Positions 42,071 through 52,718 of a stretch of 64,000 nt of DNA are shown piece after piece. The stretch's first letter is position 1; each line of letters opens with the position of its first letter. Source of the stretch: Orientallactaga sibirica (Eukaryota; Chordata; Mammalia; Rodentia; Dipodidae); assembly GCA_036365145.1 (NCBI GenBank), contig JAEOAD010000040.1, positions 10,932,501-10,996,500 of the forward strand, written 5' to 3'. The notes beneath the pieces are model-generated. The model was given only the letters and a program-made list of their open reading frames with translations. It ran no database searches and had not been told where the DNA came from. A program made the position numbers and the translations under genes.

Positions 42071-43672
42071 TAACTTGCCCCCTTGTCAACTGGACAATCA
42101 AACACATCACTTTCAGTCCATAACCTTCCATATTTTTGCCTGTAGGTCCATGGCAATCTTGTAATGCAAAATGTATTTAATATACTAAGTCTTCAACACT
42201 TATAACACTCTAAAAAGCGTCAGTGTCAGGTCTCTTCAGAGGCACAATCTATGATGTGTTTTCCTGTAACACCAAAAACTGCTAACATATTCGATCATAT
42301 AATGTCATGGAATTAACTTTACCAATCCAAAAAGAAAGAAGTGAAGACATTGCAAAGAAAGGTTAGAGTGCAAAGGAAGACTGAACCCCTCTGGATGACT
42401 CTGACCTTGTAGCTCAATATCGAACATCTAGAGCTTGTTATGGACTCATCTGGGTTCCGAAGGCATTGGTAGTCTTCTCTCTGGAGCTCAACGGCTGTCG
42501 AACCCTTGGGCCTGCTCTGTTCAAGCCTGTCACTTCCCTTGGGAGACACTCTACAATTGTAGATTCTCCAACATTCTATGGTCACAACTGCAACTTACAC
42601 GTAACCTTCAGAGCTTCTCATAGCAGTATTCCAGGGCCTCCTTGCTGGCACTCCAACCCTATCCCATAATATCTGGCCTTGGAAGCTGAAAACTGTGAAG
42701 AAAGAAGCTGGAGCCTTCTCAGTCATCCAGATAGACAATGCTTCCAAGTTCGGCTGGCATCTTGGAATAACCTGAACCTGGTCTATTTGGACCACAGTTA
42801 CTCAGCTTCTCTGCACCTTGCAAAATGGCATGGTAGAAACACTTCTTTAAGACAGTTGCTTTTTAGTGGGGAACCATTTTAGCAGCAATTTGATTGTAGA
42901 TATTGATTCTCTCCTTTTATTTTATTATTTTTTCTACTTGTTTGTCTTTTGAGGTAGGGTCTTACTCTAGACTAGGCTGACCTGGAAATAACTATGTATG
43001 TAATTAAGGGTGGCCGCGAACTCACAGTGATGCCCCTACCTCTGCCTCCCAAGTGCTGGGATTAAAGGCAAGCACCACCATGCCTGGTGGTTCTCTCCTT
43101 TTAAAGGAATTTGTCTTTCACAAGTTAGGGCCTTCAATGCTTTGTGTCTTGCCTACAGAATATAATTCCTTTAGCCTCAGTTTACAGAATTCAGTTTCTC
43201 TTTAATGTTTCGTGATACGTTCTTGGTACTAGTTTTCCTTGCCAAATTTCCCATACTTCGGAACTTTATCACTACCCCTCCTTCATTCCTAATGATCACT
43301 GAGCGTAATAATCCCCACAACCAGAGTGCTGGTTTGTCTTGATGTTTTCTCTGCCAAAGAAATTAGGCCATTCCTCTGAAATTAGCCTCACAGAAATTGC
43401 AGGACAGAGGCAGAATGCAGTGAGATTCACCACAATAGTCAGTTGCCAACTCAAGTCCATGTTCTGTTCTGAAACTTGATAAGCCAAGGCCTTCACTGTC
43501 CACATTTCTCTTGGCAGTCATGTCTTCTGAACTCCCAGATGAAAGGCCCATTAGGCTTTCTTAGAGCATAGTAGGACCTTTTATATCCACAAACAAGGGC
43601 CAAAGGACTTGGCAACACATGGCCAGGTTTTTCAAAGCACCACCCCCCAACTTCTTGGCATCAATTTTACAT
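42071..43672 (-). mobile_element. Non-coding internal region of a MaLR-like LTR retrotransposon
   Basis: Lies between two LTR segments of the same orientation. Next to the right-hand LTR, the minus strand of 43645-43666 reads 'aattgatgccaagaagttgggg', like the start of ERVL/MaLR interiors (primer-binding-site region). Next to the left-hand LTR, the minus strand reads 'acaagggggcaagtt', a possible polypurine tract. Inside, 'ggaattaactttaccaatcc' (42310-42329) recalls a long rodent repeat. No gag or pol frame is visible. The frames here are under 90 codons on both strands, consistent with the non-coding MaLR class. A B1 (42947-43090) is inserted. Confidence 0.5.
42947..43090 (-). mobile_element. 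B1 SINE inserted in the LTR-element interior
   Basis: 'gaggtagggtcttactctagactaggctgacctgg', 'gggtggccgcgaactcacagtgatg' and 'cctcccaagtgctgggattaaaggcaagcaccaccatgcctgg'. Tail side at 42947. Younger than the surrounding LTR element. Confidence 0.95.
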
Positions 43673-44331
43673 GTTAGTTATTTTTCTTGTTGCTACATCA
43701 ATGCAACTTGAGGAAAGAAAAGCCATCCTGGGCTGGAGAAATGGCTTAGTGGTTAAGGCGCCTGCCTGCTAAGCCTAAGAACGCTGGTTCCAATCTCCAG
43801 GTCCCACGTTTAGCCAGATGCAAAGTGATGCAAGGGCACAATGCCGCACTTGACCACAAGGGGGCGCACACATCTGGATTTCGTTCTCAGCAGCTGAGAG
43901 ACTGCTGGCGCACCCATCTCTATCTGTCTCCCTTTCCCTCTCTGTCTGTCTCTCTCTGTGTCTCTCTCCAAAAATACATACAATAAAATAAAATCTTAAA
44001 AAAAAAAAGAAAGGTCATCTTTATTTGTGCTCAGTGTTTGAGATTATAACCATTCATTTCAGAGAACTGCTGGCACCAGGAGCATCAGGTGGCCAGTCAC
44101 AACACATCTGAGGGTCCTGGGAAGCAGAACATGATAAACACGTGTGCTTGTTAGCCCTTTCCTTTTTACACTGCCCAGAGCCCCAGCCTGGGAAACAGTA
44201 CTACACATACGATGGACAAATCTTCTTACCTTCCCAAACACAGTCTAGATAATCCTTCACAAAAAGAAAGCCAGAGGCTTGCTTACATGGTGATTCTAGG
44301 GCTTTTCAAGTTGGAGATATTAAATATAGCA
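43673..44331 (-). mobile_element. 5' LTR of a MaLR-like element, split by a Dip SINE
   Basis: Without the SINE this LTR is about 380 bp. On the minus strand it starts near 44331 (U3), has 'aacttgaaaagccctagaatcacc', a TATA-like 'taaaaa' (complement of 44163-44168) and AATAAA (complement of 44020-44025). After the SINE interruption it ends with 'cctcaagttgc...agcaacaagaaaaataactaac' near 43673. This end resembles the common rodent LTR end 'cacagcaacaagaaaagtaacta'. Signal order and spacing fit a solo promoter/terminator LTR; decay suggests it is inactive. Confidence 0.6.
43730..44008 (+). mobile_element. Dip-type SINE, long-body subfamily, inside the LTR
   Basis: 'gggctggagaaatggcttagtggttaaggcgcctgcctgctaagcc', 'gcaaagtgatgcaagggcacaatgccgcacttgaccacaagggggcgcac', C/T tract and A-rich tail to 44008. 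The flanks 43717-43729 and 44009-44021 match at 10 of 13 bases, all three differences being transitions. This target-site duplication is LTR sequence and shows the SINE is the later event. Confidence 0.94.
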
Positions 44332-46161
44332 TTAATGTTTCTGAATGTTGCAATTATCCTTGTGTGAGATAGGCTTGCCTAAGCCAGCCACTCTGCCCAC
44401 CACAAACTCATCCTTGAGATAATTATGAGGTCCAACTTTGTTCAGCATATGATTTCTCTGTGGTCTAGGTTTTCCTTTGCAGTCAGATATTAGTGAGTTT
44501 TTTTCAGAGGTAGAGATTAGTTTTAAGGTGATAATCTTAACTATGAAGAAATTTTCTAATTTTTCCCATAACTACATGGAAAAAAATATCTTCCCAAATG
44601 GACATTGTCTGCCCCCTCCTCCTGCTATGAATTTCTAATGCATAGCCCGCTGGACATTGTTGATGCTGATAGCTGTGAGATGACAGGGTCTTTTCCAAGA
44701 TGACAAACACGAATCATGACATTGTTGGAGTTGACTGTCTTCAAGCAGTGTCCCATGTCTGTTGCTTTTTAACAGACAGAAAAAAAAAAAAAAAAGGATA
44801 ATTTTGTGATAAAATTATTTGTCTTTTCTCTTTGTCAGAGACCATGGGGATGAAAATGATGAGAAATTAAATTGATTTTCAAGCCTTTGTGGTGGAACAT
44901 GTGGTAATTTTTTTATGTCATAACTTGAGTTTTGTCACTCCCAACAGCCAGTAAGTAATATCTCCACATGTCCTTCCAGGAATATATGTCACAAAACTAT
45001 GTCCAGATCCTTTCAGTATAGATTCCCTTCTCTCTCTAGGCCTCTGTTTTGGGATTAATGCATAATCAGTCCAGCAAAGCAGGTCACGCACACCTGGCCT
45101 TGTGAGATATAGCTCATAATACTGAAATGTCATGGCTGGGGAGGAAATGGCGAGCATCATTTTCTCATCCCGACATTTTTCCACATCATAACTCACAGGG
45201 ACTTCATTAAAGATCAAAGATGAAAGAGAGTAATAAGACCATATTGACAGCCACAGTAAATAAAATTAAAATCTAGGTAATATATTCAAGGTGGGATCCC
45301 AATATTAAAGTTAGGGGTTTGACATTTGGATATATAGTTATACATCATCAAGAAATTTATAATATGCACTGACTACACAGTGAGGGAGAAAGTGGAAAAT
45401 GTTTATAATTTCGGCAATTATTATCAAAGGCAGTGTTAGGAGAGGGAAGGAAAACCTCTTTTCTAATCTCCTTTGGTTTAAACATATAAGTGATGCTTGC
45501 ATACACAGACATAAATTAATATGTTTGCTATCAAGCCAAGGTACCAAATATTATGAAAAAAGTCCGTCATCAGAAAAAGATATAGTTTTATATTTATAAT
45601 TTAATTTCTGTCACTAAAACTTATCCGTTTCTCCTTTATGCGCTTATATTTTCTTCATAAATGCTTCCATATTCCATTTCCAATAAGATTCGTCTTTAGC
45701 ATATGTGACTGACAGTTCCTACATTGCTCAATAAAGGATAAACAGATTCATAGATCTTACCCTTCCCGCTATGATCCTCTATCTGTGGCTATCACTGAGT
45801 GTCTCCCTGCAGTCAGAGTAATGTAGCACATGAGAAGAGCTTACTTATATCTTTGCTTTTACAAGTCATGGTGACATTTCTATCCACTGAGCTTTTTACT
45901 TGATGGATCTGACTTGACACAAGTAAGCCATGGAAAGGGATTTGGGAATTTTCCTAAAGAGGTTATTGACTGAAAAAGAAATTGAAGAAGCATTTATGTT
46001 GACATGAATGAAGGTTATGAGATGATAACTCTTCTGAGGCTGCCAAAATAGTTTTGTTTTCTTTTCCTGGCAGAAGTTTCACACTCAGAAAAATTATAGA
46101 ATCACAATACTTTTATAGGGAAATCTAATCAGAATATCCTGAAAAACCTAACATGGTATAA
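44332..46161. other. No recognisable gene or repeat
   Basis: Unique DNA with an A-run at 44780-44796. The minus frame at 44918-45217 (99 codons) has no family resemblance. Confidence 0.5.
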
Positions 46162-46191
46162 ATTTAACTCATAACATGTTATGAGTTAAAT
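46162..46191. repeat. 30-bp perfect palindrome
   Basis: The left half (46162-46176) is the exact reverse complement of the right half (46177-46191), with no spacer at the centre 'aacatgtt'. Unlike the TA tracts it is not simple sequence. It could form a cruciform, or bind a symmetric dimer. I see no flanking gene that would give it a role. Confidence 0.95.
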
Positions 46192-46535
46192 ACTGTGCCT
46201 TAATTTTTAAAATAAAAAAGTTTATTTTTCTACTTTTATTTTTTGATTCAAAGGGATAATTCTGTAAATAATTGGGGTTATGGCTATTCAAGTTACAAAT
46301 TACTAGGAGGCCCCTTTCTCTATTTGTTGCTTTTCTGTTCATTTTATTAACCTTCTACCTTTCCTATTCTCTCAATCTGCTTTCCTAACTGTTTATAGAA
46401 ATGTTCCTATTAATTGAAAAGGCTAAGAAATGTATATATGCTTGGGAGAGTTATCTTTTTTTCATTTACTCGTGAAGAAGAATAATTTTAGGAAAGAATT
46501 ATCAACTTAATTTTATTTTTTAATTAATATACTTT
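46192..46535. other. No recognisable feature
   Basis: AT-rich unique DNA up to the ATTT tail of the next SINE. Confidence 0.5.
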
Positions 46536-46578
<43 letters not shown>

Positions 46579-46751
46579 TTTGAGAGAGAGAAGAGTCAGA
46601 GAGAGAGGGAAACAGAGAATGGGCGTGCCAGAGCCTCCAGCCACTGTAAACGAACTCAAGATGCATAGGCCCCTTTGTGCATCTGGCTTACGTGGGTATT
46701 GGAGAATGGAACCAGGATCCTTTGGCTTTGCAGGCAAACACCTTAACCACT
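46536..46751 (-). mobile_element. Dip-type SINE lacking its tRNA-like head end
   Basis: (ATTT)n tail at 46536-46580, GA tract, 'cactgtaaacgaactcaagatgcat' and 'gcaggcaaacaccttaaccactgg', then sequence stops where 'ctaagccatctctccagcc' is expected. With the 5' end and A box gone it cannot be transcribed from its own promoter. Confidence 0.92.
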
Positions 46752-46919
46752 GGCATGCTAATTTTAAGATTATAAAATGTTTCTCAAGCCAGTGGATACA
46801 ATGATAATAGCTACAGTGGACAACATTATCTATAATTGCCAAGTAGTATATGTGTACTATATACATTTAATCTTCAAATTTACTTGATTAAAAAAAATTC
46901 TATCTCATAACCTTTTTAA

Positions 46920-46924
46920 AATTT

Positions 46925-46967
<43 letters not shown>

Positions 46968-47133
46968 TTTGACAGAGAAAGAGGGGGAGAGAAAGAGAGA
47001 GAGAGATAGAGAATGGACATGCCAGGGCCTCGAGCCCTTGCTCATCTGGCTTACATGGGTCCTGGGGAATCGAACTGGGTCCTTTGGCTCTGCTTGCAAA
47101 CACCTTAACTGCTAAGCCATCCGTCCCTCCATC
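46920..47133 (-). mobile_element. Dip-type SINE with internal deletion
   Basis: (ATTT)n at 46921-46971, GA tract, then 'gccagggcctcgagcccttgctcatctggcttac': the usual stretch between the body and 'catctgg' is missing. The head is intact except for 'ccatccgtccctcc' at the end. Confidence 0.92.
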
Positions 47134-47148
47134 CCATACTTGTTTTTA

Positions 47149-47308
47149 TCTGTTTGTTTGTTTGTTTGTTTTTGAGGTAGGGTCTCGCTCTAGCCAAGGC
47201 TAACCTGGAATTCACTGTGTATTCTCATGGTGGCCCTGAACTCACGGCGATCCTCCTATCTCTGCCTCCAGAGTGCTGGGATTAAAGGCGTGCGCCACCA
47301 TGCCTGGC
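47149..47308 (-). mobile_element. B1 SINE
   Basis: (GTTT)n tail at 47150-47172, 'gaggtagggtctcgctctagccaaggctaacctgg', 'ctgaactcacggcgatcctcc' and 'gtgctgggattaaaggcgtgcgccaccatgcctggc'. It keeps several CpGs, so it is fairly young. Confidence 0.96.
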
Positions 47309-47863
47309 TTCAAATGTACTTGTTTAACTGTGGCTTCTTTTGGCATTTGAGAAGATGGACATGTATGTGAGTTTATATAAAATACACAAAGATAGGAAAA
47401 ATAAAAATCAGTATAGAAGCTAGAGTCCATTTCCTTGCACCATCTCAGCCAATATGCATGTCCCTTAGGTATTACAGAGAAAGAATTTGTTGCAAAGGAT
47501 TCTAAAGGCAATGTCCAACGTCCATTGTACTGATCTACAAGGTAATGCCTTTTTAAAATGTAGAAGCTCTCAAAAGGATGATTAGTTTTACAGTCTAAAG
47601 TATGTCCTTATAATTAGCATCCTTTTAAAGTAATCAAGTGAAAATCATCCCCACTTGAAAATTCTATCCTTCCAACACTACACTAATTTACTATTGTTAA
47701 ATTCTATATTTGGGAGTCAGTGAAAGTGATGGCAACTTTGGTGGTCAGAATACATAATTGACACAAGTTTCCAAAAACATATTGAGGACTGTAATTATTC
47801 ATGTCAGTGAGAGAGGGGATTTTGGAAGTTGCCAGTGTCTGTCTTTCTCAGTTCAGTTTGTCA
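47309..47863. other. No recognisable feature
   Basis: Unique DNA. The minus frame 47242-47511 begins in it and ends in the B1. Confidence 0.5.
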
Positions 47864-47881
47864 GCCTCAGGTTCACTCTTT

Positions 47882-47941
47882 AAAAAAATATTTTGTTTAT
47901 TTATTTGAAGGAAAGATAAAAAAAGGCAGAGAGAGAGAGGG

Positions 47942-47977
<36 letters not shown>

Positions 47978-48114
47978 ATGGGTATGGATACCAGGGCCTC
48001 TAGCCACTGCAAACAAACTTCAGACTCATGTGACACCTGGCACTATGGGGATACTGGGGAATCAAATCTGAGTCCTTTGCCAAGAAGTGCCTTAATTGCT
48101 AAGCCATCATTCCA
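47882..48114 (-). mobile_element. Dip-type SINE with 18-bp perfect target-site duplication
   Basis: Tail, GA-rich tract (47925-47978), 'ccagggcctctagccactgcaaacaaacttcag', 'ggggaatcaaatctgagtcc' and 'taagccatcattcca'. 'gcctcaggttcactcttt' occurs at 47864-47881 and 48115-48132 without mismatch. The perfect duplication with a partly decayed body is typical of medium age. Confidence 0.96.
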
Positions 48115-48132
48115 GCCTCAGGTTCACTCTTT

Positions 48133-49217
48133 TCTCATCACGTGGATCACGTAAGTTCCAGAATCACGCTCCTCTCATAACTGTGATCACAGGAATCTTG
48201 TGTGAAAATCCTGTCCACACCCTTTTTCATACATGTCTCAGAACAATGTCAATTTGAAACTACCAATCCACATGTCCCTTTGCACAGAAACCTAACCTTT
48301 ATTGTTAGATGAATTTCTGTAAGTTTTTGCTACTGAAGTATATCTTCAGATTTTCTAAGTATATCTAAAGTGTTGCTGAGAGAATGAATCTTTTTATTTC
48401 CACTAACTGTACCTGATATGCCTTTGTATCTTAAACCTACAACAGAATCAGTATTAAATCCAGTAGGTGTGTAATAGAATCCACATCACTGTATTTTTCT
48501 GAAAACTAGGGAACTTTAGCATCTTTCCAAATTTTGAAGCCATCTTGCTTTCCTTGTCATTACCATCCTATGTATGTATTTTACCTTTTTTTTTTCCTCC
48601 TATCACATTATACTTTAGGAATGTATAACTACTTCAGATTTTTTTGTAAATACTCTGTCTTTCACCTTTCTTCTAAAATTTGTTTCCTAAATAATAAATG
48701 CACTCACATTTTCGAACAATATTTGATTCTACCTTTTAGCCAACAGCTCTCTATCTACCTGAAATATCTGCCAGCAGTCTCATTGGTTTGACAGCTCCAA
48801 GCAATTTTTCCTTAACCATATCACAAATCTCATTTGACTTTGTCCAGGTAGTGCACTATGCTTCAAGTAGACTGTTCCTTGAAGTATTTCTGGCCTTGTT
48901 TTTCTTAAGATGACACCATGCTGGTTGCTTTCTTCCTGTATTTTCTGTAGTTGAATCTGTCTCCCTGCGTTTTTCATATCACCCATTCTTCAGCACAAAA
49001 GATAACTCCTCTCAATGATGCCTTTAGCAACATGTAACCTAACTTCAATCACTCCCTTACAATTGTGCCTACAAATATCCCATCATAGCTATATTTTCCT
49101 TCATAGTACTCAATATATTTCATATATATAACATACATATATAACATATGATAATAATAGGCAGTGGGAGAGGATTATATTGCTTATATTTATGAAAATT
49201 GGCATAAAACGTTTAAA
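48133..49217. other. No recognisable gene or repeat
   Basis: AT-rich unique DNA with a T-run at 48586-48596 and a TATA-rich patch near 49120-49150. Confidence 0.5.
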
Positions 49218-49400
49218 AATAAAAGCAGGGCATGGTGGCCCACATCTTTAATCCCAGCACTCCAGAGGTGGATCAGCATGAGTTCAAGGCCACTTTGAGA
49301 CTACATAGTGTACATAGTGAATTCCAGGTCAGTGTGGACTAGAGTGAAACCCTACCTTGAAAATAAAAAAAAATAAATAAAATAAATAAATAAAATAAAA
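49218..49400 (+). mobile_element. B1 SINE with small internal duplication
   Basis: 'gcagggcatggtggcccacatctttaatcccagcactcc', then 'gactacatagtgtacatagtgaattcc' in which 'tacatagtg' is duplicated, and 'ctagagtgaaaccctaccttg'. An AAATAAAT-patterned tail runs to about 49400, where L1 sequence begins. Confidence 0.94.
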
Positions 49401-49403
49401 AAC

Positions 49404-49652
49404 AGTGAAGAAAGAAGTTGGGATTTTTATTGGCATTGCATTGAATCTATATAGTGCTTTTGGTAAGATTGCCAATTTCACAATGTTAGTTCTGCCAATC
49501 CAGGAGCATGGGAGGTCTTTCCATTTTTGTAGGACCTCCTCAATTTCTTTCTTGCGTGTTTTTATGTTTTCATTGTATAGGTTTTTCACTTCCTTAGGTA
49601 ATGTTATTCCAAGGTATTTTATTTTCTTTCTTGCAATTGAAAATGTAGCAGA
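49404..49652 (-). mobile_element. LINE-1 ORF2 fragment (C-terminal half)
   Basis: The minus strand encodes recognisable L1 ORF2p sequence: '[17 protein letters not shown]', '[18 protein letters not shown]', '[11 protein letters not shown]', '[18 protein letters not shown]' and 'PIKIPTSFF'. This is the part of ORF2p just downstream of the reverse-transcriptase domain. It is in frame over about 80 codons, so the copy is not ancient. Both the RT domain and the C-terminal cysteine motif are missing, and there is no 3' UTR or poly(A) of its own. The left edge is the tail of a plus-strand B1. Confidence 0.88.
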
Positions 49653-50252
49653 ATTTTTAAATTAGTTTTCCCTGATTTAAATACCAAAATGAATTTAATA
49701 TTGAGATTACTGTAATGACACATTTTGTTCATTATTTTATATAGGTATAACATATATTATAAATATACGTAACATTGTGAACACACACATAATTTTGTAT
49801 TACTCAGTGTACTTTTCAGAATACCCAGTACACTTTTGTTTTAAAAACAAAAATACTAAAATATGAACACCAAATCTCAAAACATATGCATACATATAAA
49901 CAATTGACTGATGGCATATATTTATATGCAGTTTTATTTTTTGCCATCTATAATATTTTTGAAATTATGAAATAGTGAAGAACACAACTAATTTAAAAGC
50001 AGTAGAATCTTCATAGAACAGTGAAAATGTATTTTTTAGAAGATTATATTATTAATATATTTGTTATCTTCCAAACTTTAAAGTTATAAGCTGGGTTACT
50101 ATTTCTTGAAAAGTCAATCAACTACAGGAGAAATTCTTTTTTTTTTTTAATTTATGAGTTATTTTATTTTGGAAAAATCTAAAACTCAATTAAAATATTC
50201 AATATATTCCACTTGGAGAGCATAGTAAGATTGATTTTTTTTTAAAGTGAAA
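49653..50252. other. No recognisable feature
   Basis: Very AT-rich, with T-runs at 50139-50149 and 50236-50243. Confidence 0.5.
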
Positions 50253-50440
50253 AGTGGTTAAGGCACTTGCCTGTGAAACCTAAGGATCCATGCTCAATCT
50301 TTCTCCAGATTCCACGTAAGCCATACACACAAAGCTGATGCAAGCACAAGCTCACACATGCGCACTAGGTGGCACAAGCATCTGGAATCAATTGCAATAG
50401 CTAAGGCCCTGATGTGCCAGTTCTCTCTCTCTCTGTGTCT
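50253..50440 (+). mobile_element. Dip-type SINE, 5'-truncated, third body variant
   Basis: It starts within the head ('gtggttaaggcacttgcctgtg') and has lost the first ~20 bases. The body 'gatgcaagcacaagctcacacatgcgcactaggtggcacaagcatctgg' matches the variant in the outer SINE at 283-718 and differs from both other body types. The short C/T tract lacks an AAAT tail. Confidence 0.85.
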
Positions 50441-50485
50441 GAACATAAGTGAAAAACTGTTTCTTTATTACCATAGCGGTCCACA

Positions 50486-50536
50486 TACATGCATACATAC
50501 ATACATACATACATACATACATACATACATACATAC
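50486..50536. repeat. (CATA)n microsatellite
   Basis: About twelve CATA units with one CATG near the start. Confidence 0.95.
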
Positions 50537-50897
50537 AGAAAAAGTAATTTTGATGCCTGTCTTTAGAATTAAGTTATTTTAGAATACCAAAACACACCCA
50601 TCCTTACACATATTTGTCAATTTTAAACTTATAAGACTTTGTTAGAGCTACATTTATTAAAGAACAGATTAATTCATTGAGTACATTAACTTTGCCTATT
50701 ATGAACTCTGGCATCTAGTAGAAATCAATTTTTTAGATGCAATAATTATTAAAGGTGAATTTTGAATATTTTATTTCATTTCTTCTTCAAGTATGTCTGA
50801 GAGCTAAATAACCAAGTTTAGCTCATGTTTATTTCATTTCTAATTGCTCTACATACAATCTTATGATTTTACAGAGACATACAGTTGGGGATAATTT
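50537..50897. other. No recognisable feature
   Basis: AT-rich unique DNA. Confidence 0.5.
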
Positions 50898-50975
50898 CTT
50901 TTGTTGTTGTTGTTGTATTTTTTGGGACAGGGTCTTAGCTCAGTCTGGCTGTTTGAACTTGCTCTATGTGAGTGT
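50898..50975 (-). mobile_element. Possible degenerate B1 fragment
   Basis: (TTG)n followed by 'ttttttgggacagggtcttagctcagtctggctg' resembles the reverse 3' half of B1 with tail. The expected 'ctgggattaaaggc' end is absent, so the call is weak. Confidence 0.4.
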
Positions 50976-51054
50976 GCACCTCAAGGCCTGTTTAATATGC
51001 TCTTGGGAATTCATGTGTCCCAGACAAGTGCTTTGCCTTACATTTTCTTGCTTC

Positions 51055-51166
51055 TTTCCTCCCTTTATCTCTGTTTCTTTCTTTCTTTGTTTCTTTCTTT
51101 TCCATTCTTCCTTCCTCCTTTCTCCCTAATTCCATCCCTCCCTCCTTTTCTTCCTTCTTTCCTTTG
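51055..51166. repeat. Imperfect polypyrimidine tract
   Basis: C/T-rich run with CTTT and CCTT motifs. The plus-strand F/L/S-rich and minus-strand K/E/R-rich frames across it are artefacts. Confidence 0.88.
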
Positions 51167-51863
51167 GATATATTTGTCAGTCTTGAAAAAACAAACTTGT
51201 GCTTCCTGCATGCTACGAAAGCATCCCGACACTGAAATGCACCTCCACGCCATGTCATGCATTTTGTTTCAAGAATATTCTTAAAATCTTCAAGGCTGAA
51301 AATGTCATTGTATTTTACTCATATGCAATTTCAGTGGCAGTCTCTATCCTTTGCAAATGATAGCATACAAGAGACAGAAATGAGTTTAACTGAATAAAGT
51401 CTGAGATTATGCCAAAAATCAAGCCCAAATCTACTTAAATCAGCTTCTGCCTGCCAATCAATACCATGTATATTCTCATCCCTGTTTCATCCACAGTGAA
51501 AATGATCAGACACCAAACTTCAAAAATTTTTCATTTTACTATCAAATATAATCTTTAGATTTGCTTTATAAAATTAGAGCATTTATGAACTTTCCATTTG
51601 CCTGGGAGAAAATTGACTAAAATATTTTCTTTCAACAAAATTTCCATGTCTCATTTGCTTATCAAATAAATTGATGAGAGTAACTTCTATGATATCATAA
51701 TTTTGCTTAACATTTAATTTCCTTATATGAAATTATTGAATTCAGATTAGAATGCAAACCACCCAGGTTAAGGAAATGGATCACAGATAGAGTGGTGGCC
51801 AATTAAACTAGAGATCCTTGGAAGCCAGAGACCTGACTTGGACTCTTACAGATCACACAAAAA
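51167..51863. other. No recognisable feature
   Basis: Mostly unique AT-rich DNA. The target-site duplication of the following L1 should lie near the right edge but is not evident. Confidence 0.45.
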
Positions 51864-52178
51864 GTTCCACTGAGTAGATCCTTTATCCAAATCAAGAGCA
51901 GTTGGTAACCCACCATGGCTGTGTGCCACTATTCCACTTGGGTGAGCATCACATCAGGTTGATTGCTCCTGAGTAGCTTAGACCATGAGTTGCTTAGACA
52001 GATGTTGGTCATTTTCCCCCAGTTGCTCATGTAACACCTTCTGGCACTAGACAAGCTAACTGTCTGGAGACTGACTCTCTTCCAGATTCCAGGTCACTCC
52101 ATGTTCCATCCCAACAGCATATGGTGTCTTCGGCAGTAGGGTCTTACTATTAAACTTTGGTAGGTCATCAACAAGACA
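51864..52178 (-). mobile_element. Inverted 5' segment of a twin-primed LINE-1 tail
   Basis: Minus-oriented L1-tail sequence: 'ttccactgag[t]agatcc', 'gtaacccaccatggctgtgtgcc', 'cttagacagatgttggtcatttt' and 'cagcatatggtgtcttcgg', in the same order as the 59.7 and 63.5 kb copies. It joins head-on to plus-oriented tail sequence of the same family. Confidence 0.7.
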
Positions 52179-52718
52179 GCCTAGACCTATTAAATTCTCT
52201 CTAAAATAATAATGGTTATCCATGTATCTTGCACTGACTTCAATCTCCATTGGAGAATTTACTTTTCTTTTTCAGATGGATGCAGAACCTGAGGAATCAG
52301 CCTATCACACCTCATGAGGGCACCATCTGAAGCCATAGAGTTAATGGAGAAATGAGCAAGAGTTCTGCTTTCTCAGTGAACCTAGTATCAACACAAGGGT
52401 GAAGGAGATAGACACAAAGAACACTCAACTCCTACCAAATCAGATATCCAGAGACACAGAAACTCCAGGGACCTTGTCACCAAAATGGACCTAAAGTGAA
52501 CCCACCATGGCTCAGGGCAATTCACGGAAGAAGGGGCAGAAAGATTGTTAGAGCCATAAGTTGGGTCATGATGCACAAAGACATTGCCTCTCCCCCATAC
52601 CTGATGGCTACACCCACAATGCATGACCCACAATCCCCATGGGTGGAGGACAGGGAGAAAGCTAAGGATGGTACCATCATGGCTGTATACACACTATATA
52701 TATAACTAATAAAAAAAA
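52179..52718 (+). mobile_element. Direct 3' segment of a twin-primed LINE-1 tail
   Basis: From 'cctagacctattaaattctctctaaaataataatgg' it follows the 2.7 kb copy (from about 3090) to 'gctaaggatggtaccatcatggctgtatacac', then 'aactaataaaaaaaag' with a short poly(A) ending at 52718. With the block on its left it forms an inverted-plus-direct structure of about 850 bp. About 75 bp present in the 2.7 kb copy (roughly 3017-3091) are absent from both halves. Confidence 0.72.

Noticed and set aside
41993..44331. Possibility of a coding-competent provirus
   Set aside because: No gag, pol or env frame is visible, one LTR is truncated, and two SINEs are inserted.
52388..52633. Frames in the L1-tail copies (for example 3298-3501 and 52388-52633) that give similar peptides
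   Set aside because: Peptide similarity between copies only reflects their common non-coding repeat; the frames are short and not preserved in all copies.
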